Positions 6,408-11,553 of a DNA stretch of 11,553 nucleotides are shown here, piece after piece. Each line of letters opens with the position of its first letter. The first letter of the stretch is position 1. The position numbers and the translations under genes are program-made. Where the stretch lies: contig CALXZR010000126.1 in the NCBI GenBank assembly GCA_944393295.1, forward strand, positions 1 through 11,553, written 5' to 3'. The DNA is from an uncultured Clostridia bacterium (GTDB lineage: Bacteria > Bacillota_A > Clostridia > TANB77 > CAG-508). The notes under the pieces were generated by a model. It was not told the DNA's origin. It saw nothing but the letters and a program-made list of their open reading frames with translations, and made no database searches.

Positions 6408-6686
6408 ATGAAATTTTTTAAATCACATAAAATTTATAAATTATTTATGACTTTGTTTATTGTATATGCTATTTATACATTTGTAAATCAACAAGCAAAA
6501 TTAAATTCTTATCAAACAGAACAAAATTATTACGAAGAAAAAATAGCTACATTAAATGAAGAAAAAGCATCATTAGAAGCAACTAAAGAAAATATGAATA
6601 CTCCTGAATACATTGAAAAAGTAGCAAGAGAAAAATTAGACATGTATATGCCAAACGAAAGAGTTTATATAGACGTAAGTAAATAG
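6408..6686 (+). CDS. divIC: Septum formation initiator, DivIC/FtsB family
   Basis: A 92-aa bitopic division protein. DivIC/FtsB forms a complex with FtsL and DivIB/FtsQ at the septum and helps activate septal wall synthesis (established knowledge). A short basic N-terminus is followed by one membrane helix (about 9-27), an extracytoplasmic coiled coil (about 30-65, Glu/Lys-rich) and the diagnostic TPEYIEKVAREKLDMYMPNE (65-84). I chose ATG 6408 because GGAG at 6393-6396 is 11 nt upstream. An in-frame GTG at 6396 would add four residues but overlaps that site. The position after yabQ matches the conserved yabP-yabQ-divIC order, which favours DivIC over FtsB naming. It has its own promoter and a hairpin covering its stop codon. 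The S1-domain gene yabR that follows in B. subtilis is missing; rho comes next. Confidence 0.9.
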   Translation: MKFFKSHKIYKLFMTLFIVYAIYTFVNQQAKLNSYQTEQNYYEEKIATLNEEKASLEATKENMNTPEYIEKVAREKLDMYMPNERVYIDVSK

Positions 6687-6713
6687 TCAAAAGTTAATTG
6701 ACTATTTAGTTTT
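6680..6713 (+). terminator. Probable terminator overlapping the divIC stop codon
   Basis: TAAATAGTCAA (6680-6690) pairs with TTGACTATTTA (6698-6708), a perfect 11-bp stem with a 7-nt loop and a short T-run (6710-6713). The TAG stop (6684-6686) lies inside the left arm. The stem is AT-rich, so strength may be moderate. Confidence 0.65.
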
Positions 6714-6864
6714 CTTGTACTTAAACTTTCACTATAAATTAAGTATTTGAGATTTTAAAAATCAAAATTTTATTCATTTTCTTTTAAAATTATTTCTATT
6801 AATATAATTTTCCAAAAAAAATTAAAATTAAATAAAATTTATAAGATTAATAAGGGGGCAATTT

Positions 6865-8217
6865 ATGAATTTAGAAAAATATTCACTTATTGAATTAAAA
6901 CAACTAGCGGAAGAAAAAGGTATTGAAAACATTAGTAAATTAAAAAGAAAAGCAGACTTAATTGAGGCAATAAAGAATTTAGAAGAAGCTGAAGAATCAG
7001 AAAATAAAGAAAAAAACGAAACTACAGAAAATTTTGCAGAAAAGCAAAATAAAGAATCTGCTTCTGGAGATTTGGATTATACTCTAACTAGCGATACGGA
7101 TGAATATGTTGAAGGAATTTTAGAGCTTTTGCCTGATGGATATGGATTTTTAAGAGGAGATAATTATCTATCAACACCTAGAGATGTATATGTTTCTCCA
7201 ATTCAAATAAAACGATTTAAATTAGATACTGGAGATAAAATAAAAGGTATAAAAAGACAAGCAAAAGAAGGAGAAAAATTCCCTGCTTTAATATTTGTTG
7301 GCGAAGTAAATGGTGAACACCCAGAAAAAGCCATGAAAAGAAAGAATTTCGACGATTTAATTCCAATATATCCAAATAAAAAATTAAAACTAGAAACTAG
7401 TTCAAAAGACTATACTATGAGATTAATGGATTTATTATGCCCAATTGGTAAAGGACAAAGAGGAATGATTGTTGCTCCTCCAAAAGCCGGAAAAACAACT
7501 ATATTAAAGAAAATTGCAAATAGTATTACAGCTAATAATCCAGAGGTAGAACTAATTGTTCTTTTAATTGATGAAAGACCAGAAGAAGTTACAGACATGA
7601 AACGTTCTGTAAAAGGAGATGTTATATATTCTACTTTTGACGAGCAACCAGAGCATCATGTAAAAGTTGCAGAAATGGTTTTAGAAAGAGCAAAAAGATT
7701 AACTGAGCAAAAGAAAGATGTAGTTATATTGTTAGATAGTATTACAAGACTTGCAAGAGCTTACAACCTTGTAATTCCATCATCTGGTAGAACTTTATCT
7801 GGAGGTTTTGATCCAAGTGCTCTTTATAAACCAAAACGTTTCTTTGGAGCTGCAAGAAACACAGAAGATGCTGGAAGCTTAACAATTCTTGCTAGTGCTT
7901 TAGTAGAAACTGGAAGTAGAATGGATGAAGTTATTTTTGAAGAATTTAAAGGTACCGGTAATATGGAAGTACGCTTAGATAGAAGCTTAGCTGAAAGAAG
8001 AATTTTCCCTGCAATAGATATAAATCAATCTGGAACGAGAAGAGAAGATTTACTATTAACTTCAAAAGAATTAACTACAATTTATGCCATTCGTAAAACA
8101 ATGTCTAATATTGGTACTGCAGAAATGACTGAAAAATTAATAAATCAAATGATAAATACAAAAAACAATGAAGAATTTATAAATATTATGGAAAAGTATT
8201 TGAGTAATAATAAATAA
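6865..8217 (+). CDS. rho: Transcription termination factor Rho
   Basis: A hexameric RNA-dependent ATPase/translocase that ends transcription of untranslated RNA. The N-terminal helical Rho-N/SAP-like domain is at 1-40, followed by a Glu/Lys/Asn-rich low-complexity linker (about 42-75) and an OB/cold-shock-type RNA-binding domain (about 80-150) with GYGFLR at 92-97. The RecA-like core carries Walker [10 protein letters not shown] (204-212) and Walker [11 protein letters not shown] (286-295). [20 protein letters not shown] (311-330) is a conserved Rho segment. At 450 aa it is full length. The start has AAGGGGG (6852-6858) 6 nt upstream. The leader from the divIC hairpin is about 155 nt, AT-rich and without an obvious promoter; long leaders before rho are compatible with autoregulation, but this is inference. 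A 32-aa ORF follows 18 nt downstream, in the place where many Clostridia have rpmE. Confidence 0.97.
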   Translation: MNLEKYSLIELKQLAEEKGIENISKLKRKADLIEAIKNLEEAEESENKEKNETTENFAEKQNKESASGDLDYTLTSDTDEYVEGILELLPDGYGFLRGDNYLSTPRDVYVSPIQIKRFKLDTGDKIKGIKRQAKEGEKFPALIFVGEVNGEHPEKAMKRKNFDDLIPIYPNKKLKLETSSKDYTMRLMDLLCPIGKGQRGMIVAPPKAGKTTILKKIANSITANNPEVELIVLLIDERPEEVTDMKRSVKGDVIYSTFDEQPEHHVKVAEMVLERAKRLTEQKKDVVILLDSITRLARAYNLVIPSSGRTLSGGFDPSALYKPKRFFGAARNTEDAGSLTILASALVETGSRMDEVIFEEFKGTGNMEVRLDRSLAERRIFPAIDINQSGTRREDLLLTSKELTTIYAIRKTMSNIGTAEMTEKLINQMINTKNNEEFINIMEKYLSNNK

Positions 8218-8235
8218 TATTTTAAAGGGGATTTT

Positions 8236-8334
8236 ATGAGTAAAAAGAAAATAGAACCTAAATATTTTCCAGTAAGTCTAGGACAAGGTCTATTTGGATT
8301 TCAAGAAGAATATAATGAAAAATATGGTAAATAA
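8236..8334 (+). CDS. 32-aa ORF downstream of rho
   Basis: The ORF runs from ATG 8236 to TAA 8332-8334 with a good AAAGGGG binding site (8224-8230) ending 5 nt before the ATG. The product starts with a basic MSKKKIEPK, has a glycine/aromatic centre (VSLGQGLFGFQEEYNEKYGK) and carries no membrane helix or cysteines. I do not recognise it; it is not a ribosomal protein L31, for which this is the common position after rho in Clostridia. It lies 18 nt after rho and ends just before a strong terminator, so it is the last gene of the rho transcript. The strong ribosome binding site, the position before the terminator and non-random residue use favour a real small protein, but at this length a chance ORF cannot be excluded. 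Confidence 0.65.
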   Translation: MSKKKIEPKYFPVSLGQGLFGFQEEYNEKYGK

Positions 8335-8339
8335 AGATA

Positions 8340-8377
8340 AAAAAAGAGTATTTATTAAGGGATAGATACTCTTTTTT
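8340..8377 (+). terminator. Intrinsic terminator of the rho unit
   Basis: A 12-bp perfect stem: 8340-8351 (A-run plus GAGTAT) pairs with 8366-8377 (ATACTC plus T-run), with a 14-nt loop. The T-run is part of the right arm, and the A-rich left arm could make it work for both strands. Confidence 0.9.
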
Positions 8378-8379
8378 AT

Positions 8380-8408
8380 TTGCTATTTACATAAGATTGT
8401 GATATAAT
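8380..8408 (+). promoter_or_regulatory. Extended -10 promoter of the ftsH-like gene
   Basis: TTGCTA (8380-8385), a 17-nt spacer and TATAAT (8403-8408), preceded by TG at 8400-8401 (TGATATAAT, an extended -10). The leader to the ATG at 8487 is about 70 nt and contains an imperfect inverted repeat, GTTTGCAC (8416-8423) and GTGTAAAC (8451-8458). Confidence 0.75.
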
Positions 8409-8486
8409 ATTAAAAGTTTGCACATTGAAAATTTTATAAGTATGGTATACGTGTAAACACAAAAAAACACAACGGGAGGTATTCAA

Positions 8487-10424
8487 ATGAAAAAAAGATC
8501 AAGGAAAAGGACAGGCAAAAATAGAAATCGGTTCAAAGTAATATTATATCTGATTATTGCAGTCAGTGTAATATTTATTGCTAAGCGGTTCTTTTTTAGT
8601 AGTAGCATTGATAATGCAGAACCAATTAGCTATGCTGATTTCATTCAACTAATTGAAAATGACTTGGTCAAAAATATCGTAATTATTGATTCAAATACTG
8701 CTGAGTTTACTGTTAAAAATTCCGAATTATACTACGATAAATCATCAAATGTAATTAAATGTATTTCAGTTGATGATTTAAAAAATGTAACTATTGACCA
8801 GAACTGGACTCAAGTACCAAGCACAACAATATTATCAGCAACTATATTAGACACAACAATATTTGAAGAATTTGTCCACGATAGAATATTAAGTGGTCAA
8901 GAAATTCAGATAGAAGTTCAAGAGAGCTCTGATACATTATTTGATTTGCTTATGGTAATACTTTTTCTATCTATGATTTTAAGTGTAGTCTTTCCAATTT
9001 TCATGACTCTAAAAAAACAATATAATATTACTTTTATAGACTCTTTAAATTCAAAAAATAATAAGTATTTAGAAAGACCACATAAAAGTAATGTTAGAGC
9101 TTCTGATATAGCTGGAATGCAAGAAGAGAAGACTGAAGTTTTTGAAATTGCTGACTTTCTTATATCACCAGAAAAATATAGAGCCTTAGGTGCAAAATTA
9201 CCAAAAGGTGTTTTACTTACAGGTGCTCCTGGCACAGGAAAAACACTTATTGCAAAAGCTATCGCTGGTGAAGCCAATGTTAATTTTATTCCAATTTCAG
9301 GCTCTGAGTTTGATGAAAAATATGTTGGAGTTGGCGCTTCTAGGGTTAGAGAATTATTTAGTTCTGCAAAGAAAAATGCTCCTTGTATTATCTTTATAGA
9401 CGAGATTGATGCTGTTGGTGGTAAAAGATCAGAAGATGGTTCTGATAGCAGTGGAAGAAATCAAACTTTAGATCAGCTTTTGATTGAAATGGATGGGTTT
9501 AACTCTAGTAGTCAAATTATAGTGATAGGAGCTACAAACCGTCCCCAAGCACTTGATAAAGCTCTGCTTAGACCAGGAAGATTTGATAGGACAATTTCCA
9601 TTAAATTACCTGATGTAAAAGACAGAGAAGAAATATTGATTCTTCATAGCAAAAACAAACCATTTTTTGATAATGTTAACCTAAGGCAGTTGGCTTATAA
9701 TACACCAGGCTATTCTGGAGCTGAACTAGAAAATCTTCTAAATGAGGCAGCTATTTTAGCAGCTAGAAAAGGGCAAAAAGCTATTTTTAATGAAGATATT
9801 TACGAAGCCCAGAAAAAAATTACAGTCGGATTGCAAAAGAAGAATCGTGTAGTTTCTGAAAATGAACGCAGGATTACAGCATATCACGAAGCTGGTCATA
9901 CAGTTGTAAGCCTATTTACAAAAACACAATCTTCGATAAAAGAAGTAAGTATAATTCCTCAAGGTGATGCTGGTGGATATACTTGGAGAGAAATAGTTGA
10001 AGATAGAAGTTTTCTTTCTAAAACAGAAATAAAAGAAAGATTACAAGTGTTATTGGCAGGAAGAGTTGCTGAAAAACTGGTAATAGGAGACATTTCAACA
10101 GGTGCTTCAAATGACATTGAAATGGCAACAAAACTTGCCAGAGAAATGATTAGTAAGTATGGAATGGACGAAAAGATTGGTTGTATTAACTTATATGGTG
10201 AAAACCATGATGATTCCGAATTTCTCGGTTCTGAAATCCTGAATTTAATCAACAAAAGAATTGTTGAAATTTTACAGGAAGAAGAAAATAATGCAAAAAA
10301 AATATTAACGACCAATATAACATTTCTGAATGCTGTTGCAGAAAGTTTATTAAAAAATGAAACCTTGACGGGAGAAGACTTGAAAGAATTGTACAAGGTA
10401 TACCAAGAAGACTTAGATAGCTAA
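8487..10424 (+). CDS. ftsH: FtsH-type membrane AAA+ zinc metalloprotease (M41), divergent
   Basis: Membrane-anchored ATP-dependent protease degrading membrane and short-lived soluble proteins. A basic N-terminus ([14 protein letters not shown]) precedes helix 1 (17-34). An extracytoplasmic domain (35-150) starts with the FtsH-like [20 protein letters not shown], and helix 2 is at 151-175. The AAA+ core has Walker A GAPGTGKT (246-253), pore motif YVGVGA (279-284, Tyr where FtsH usually has Phe), Walker B IIFIDE (301-306) and an SRH (348-368) with Arg fingers R362 and R365. The zinc site is HEAGH (467-471) plus D543 in GASNDI. All catalytic residues are present, so it should be active. At 645 aa its length is normal, but the ectodomain is larger and the C-terminal segment divergent from textbook FtsH. 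Arginine codons include CGG and AGG at the 5' end, unlike the AGA-rich neighbours. GGGAGG is 7 nt before the ATG. It may be the sole FtsH or a paralogue; the genome would tell. Confidence 0.93.
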   Translation: MKKRSRKRTGKNRNRFKVILYLIIAVSVIFIAKRFFFSSSIDNAEPISYADFIQLIENDLVKNIVIIDSNTAEFTVKNSELYYDKSSNVIKCISVDDLKNVTIDQNWTQVPSTTILSATILDTTIFEEFVHDRILSGQEIQIEVQESSDTLFDLLMVILFLSMILSVVFPIFMTLKKQYNITFIDSLNSKNNKYLERPHKSNVRASDIAGMQEEKTEVFEIADFLISPEKYRALGAKLPKGVLLTGAPGTGKTLIAKAIAGEANVNFIPISGSEFDEKYVGVGASRVRELFSSAKKNAPCIIFIDEIDAVGGKRSEDGSDSSGRNQTLDQLLIEMDGFNSSSQIIVIGATNRPQALDKALLRPGRFDRTISIKLPDVKDREEILILHSKNKPFFDNVNLRQLAYNTPGYSGAELENLLNEAAILAARKGQKAIFNEDIYEAQKKITVGLQKKNRVVSENERRITAYHEAGHTVVSLFTKTQSSIKEVSIIPQGDAGGYTWREIVEDRSFLSKTEIKERLQVLLAGRVAEKLVIGDISTGASNDIEMATKLAREMISKYGMDEKIGCINLYGENHDDSEFLGSEILNLINKRIVEILQEEENNAKKILTTNITFLNAVAESLLKNETLTGEDLKELYKVYQEDLDS

Positions 10425-10463
10425 TATCCTGGTCTATATTTTAAAAGAATAACTTATAAAGGG

Positions 10464-10501
10464 AACCCACGTATCAAACTGGATGCGTGGGTTTTCCTTT
10501 T
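10464..10501 (+). terminator. Strong intrinsic terminator of the ftsH-like gene
   Basis: AACCCACGTATC (10464-10475) pairs with GATGCGTGGGTT (10482-10493), a 12-bp stem with one G-U and a 6-nt loop, followed by a T-rich tail (TTCCTTTT to 10501). The flanking AAAGGG and TTCCTTT can extend the stem. Confidence 0.95.
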
Positions 10502-10685
10502 ATAAACTTAAATATTAAAAAAATATTATTAATAAAAATAAAATAATTTTTTAAGAAGTAGGGGAAATGAAATAAAATTTCAAATTAATTATAAAAATTA
10601 AAATAATAAAATTAAAGAGAAACTTTTTAAATCAAAATATATAACAATAAGAAATAAAATAAACTATTATTGTAAAACAAAATAT

Positions 10686-10727
10686 TTTTTGTTGTTATAT
10701 AAAAATAATAAGGGAGAACAACAAAAG
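10686..10727 (+). other. Hairpin with SD-like sequence in the loop
   Basis: TTTTGTTGTT (10687-10696) pairs perfectly with AACAACAAAA (10717-10726), extended by a T-G pair at 10686/10727. The 20-nt loop contains AGGGAG (10711-10716) next to the right arm. No useful ORF starts just downstream, since ATG 10736 gives only four codons. It may be the 5' part or leader of the structured RNA that follows. Confidence 0.45.
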
Positions 10728-10747
10728 TATTTAAAATGTATAAAAAA

Positions 10748-10893
10748 TAGTAAGAGAAGAGACCTAATTTGCAATATATAACATTGCACAAAATAAAAGT
10801 TTTGCGCAAAAAGGAGTAGGACTAATATATAAAACAGCCATGAACCTCTATTCTTACTAATTCAAGGCTTTTAGCTGTTCTATACATATTAGT
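10748..10893 (+). ncRNA. Candidate structured RNA with long pseudoknot
   Basis: Helix A: 10821-10838 pairs with 10874-10893 (8 bp, 2-nt bulge, 3 bp, one mismatch, 6 bp). It continues in a weaker C-a-TGAA/TTCA-a-G helix (10839-10844/10861-10866) that closes a 16-nt loop (10845-10860). Helix B: TAGTAAGAGAAGAG (10748-10761) pairs with CTCTATTCTTACTA (10846-10859) inside that loop, 13 of 14 positions paired including one G-U. Helix C: CCTA (10763-10766) pairs with TAGG (10817-10820), abutting helix A, with TTTGC/GCAAA (10768-10772/10806-10810) inside. Together this makes a compact pseudoknot. The pairing is read directly from sequence; that it is an expressed RNA is inference. The raiA motif RNA of Clostridia is one known family of roughly this size to compare with, but I cannot confirm it. 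No clear promoter is visible. Strand is chosen because G-U pairs favour the + transcript. Confidence 0.5.
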
Positions 10894-11019
10894 ATTCATT
10901 TATATATCTTTATTTTCTTATTATATCTATGCTATATTCATTATTATTATAATCTTTTGTATTACTATTATATTAATATTCTTATGACTTATTAAAATCA
11001 ATTTTAAGACATTTTTTTT

Positions 11020-11045
11020 ATTTTACTTATTAATTTTACTTATTA
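11020..11045. repeat. 13-nt perfect tandem duplication
   Basis: ATTTTACTTATTA occurs twice without a gap (11020-11032 and 11033-11045), consistent with replication slippage in non-coding DNA. Confidence 0.7.
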
Positions 11046-11119
11046 TATTTTTAAATTTATATCTATGATCTTTTCTTATTATATATTTTTAATTTTTATA
11101 TATTAAATTGTATGAAAAT

Positions 11120-11310
11120 TTTTCAAAAATCTCCAAAGTGCCTATTTCTCCATAGCTATACTTTGTTTTGCATTAAGAACTTGTAAAATTCGCAAGCTCA
11201 TTAACAATTTCTAAAATTTGCCTTATTTTATGGACAACAAACTATATGCCTAAAAAATAAAAACGGCTTAAAATCGATTCTCGTGCGTCGCATTTTTGGC
11301 ACTTTTTTGC
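11120..11310. other. Compositionally distinct block, possible dispersed repeat or remnant
   Basis: Less AT-rich than the flanks. It holds a hairpin (about 11173-11203) with CTTG/CAAG at its core and four CpG dinucleotides within 11274-11293. A GTGC/GCAC stem (11283-11286/11299-11302) is followed by six T. On the minus strand one frame reads a short protein-like stretch (YSYGEIGTLEIFEKF, roughly 11115-11160) interrupted by stops. This could be a decayed gene or an interspersed repeat; neither is proven. Confidence 0.3.
11253..11279. repeat. 27-nt direct repeat, copy 1
   Basis: Consists of A5-T-A5 then CGGCTTAAAATCGATT. It differs from copy 2 (11416-11442) at one base (C for T at 11264). The TAAAATCGATT core is close to palindromic. 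Confidence 0.75.
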
Positions 11311-11353
11311 ATATCTATATATGATAGTAGTTTCTTCAAAAAAATCTACTTTT

Positions 11354-11476
11354 TAATGGTAATTTTCTAAAATCAATATTTAACCTAAAATTTTAAACAA
11401 GTAATTTATCAATCTAAAAATAAAAATGGCTTAAAATCGATTTTAGAAGGTCATTATTTTGTATGTTTTTAGGTTA
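11354..11476 (+). other. Interleaved inverted repeats, pseudoknot-capable
   Basis: TTCTAAAATC (11365-11374) pairs with GATTTTAGAA (11439-11448), flanked by TAATG (11354-11358)/CATTA (11452-11456). TAACCTAAAA (11381-11390) pairs with TTTTAGGTTA (11467-11476). The two helices interleave, so on RNA they would form an H-type pseudoknot. AT-rich context raises the chance of coincidence. Confidence 0.35.
11416..11442. repeat. 27-nt direct repeat, copy 2
   Basis: Consists of A5-T-A5 then TGGCTTAAAATCGATT. 26 of 27 positions match copy 1, which lies 163 nt upstream. Here the core is the perfect palindrome TAAAATCGATTTTA (11432-11445). Confidence 0.75.
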
Positions 11477-11553
11477 TAATACAGTTATTGCAATAATTAT
11501 AGAAATTTATAAGACTATTATATAAAATATAAAATTGTATTAATTATAATATA

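Larger units (their letters stand above)
10502..11553. other. 1.05-kb AT-rich stretch without a credible protein gene
   Basis: No frame combines a ribosome binding site, a plausible start and protein-like content. The only longer minus-strand frame (10627-10809) is Phe/Tyr/Leu-rich, begins at TTG and has no binding site. The stretch holds RNA-like structures (10686-10893), a 13-nt tandem duplication (11020-11045), a compositionally distinct block (about 11120-11310), a 27-nt direct repeat and interleaved inverted repeats up to 11476. Confidence 0.7.

Noticed and set aside
6709..6864. Promoter before rho
   Set aside because: TTGACT at 6699-6704 lies in the divIC hairpin and has no acceptable -10 at 16-18 nt; TATAAA at 6733-6738 lacks a -35.
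8918..9277. Minus-strand open frame opposite the protease gene
   Set aside because: Shadow of the strong + strand coding frame, with no binding site or recognisable domain; the same applies to minus-strand frames at 3430-3750, 4273-4467, 5278-5487, 7410-7598 and 9959-10396.
9190..9399. Second + frame within the AAA+ region of the protease gene
   Set aside because: Entirely inside the conserved FtsH frame, which carries all family motifs.
10627..10809. Minus-strand frame of 60 codons, hydrophobic
   Set aside because: TTG start, no binding site, Phe/Tyr/Leu-only composition expected from AT-rich DNA, and it overlaps the RNA structures on the other strand.
10502..11553. CRISPR array or tRNA genes in the long spacer
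   Set aside because: No regularly spaced repeats and no cloverleaf with the conserved GGTTCAA-type T loop were found on either strand.

Overview
The window looks like a low-GC, endospore-forming Clostridia chromosome, probably an uncultured gut lineage. The evidence is an AT-rich sequence with AGA-dominated arginine codons, strong AGGAGG-type ribosome binding sites, and the sporulation pair yabP-yabQ next to a divIC-type division gene. Every supported gene is on the + strand.

Left part (1-2445): two overlapping genes, the first cut by the window edge. They share a C-terminal module with an R-N-x-x-x-A-H-G motif that fits HEPN RNase-like domains. The second gene adds four N-terminal membrane helices and a middle alpha/beta domain that may be a degenerate AAA+ fold. 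Their base composition is markedly lower in G+C than the housekeeping genes to the right, so they look like an accessory, possibly defence-type module.

Middle part (2442-8377): a housekeeping stretch. A near-consensus promoter overlaps the stop codon of the second accessory gene and starts an operon of an unknown membrane/coiled-coil protein, release factor 2 (prfB, without the usual programmed frameshift) and a 40-aa four-cysteine protein. Then come aspartate kinase with its own terminator, yabP-yabQ, a DivIC/FtsB-type division protein with its own promoter and terminator, and rho followed by a 32-aa ORF where Clostridia often carry rpmE.

Right part (8380-11553): a promoter, a divergent FtsH-type membrane AAA+ zinc protease and a strong terminator, then about 1.05 kb without a believable protein gene. 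This AT-rich stretch is not empty. At 10748-10893 it holds a compact pseudoknot: a 17-bp hairpin whose 16-nt apical loop contains a 14-nt segment complementary to a stretch about 85 nt upstream. This is the strongest candidate for an undescribed or unannotated structured RNA. Further right are a 27-nt direct repeat, interleaved inverted repeats, and a segment of different composition that may be a dispersed repeat or gene remnant.

The two places most worth attention are the paired HEPN-like genes at the left and the structured RNA at the right. Family assignments of the core genes rest on recognisable motifs. The HEPN, pseudo-AAA and ncRNA calls are inferences from sequence that homology or covariance searches could settle.
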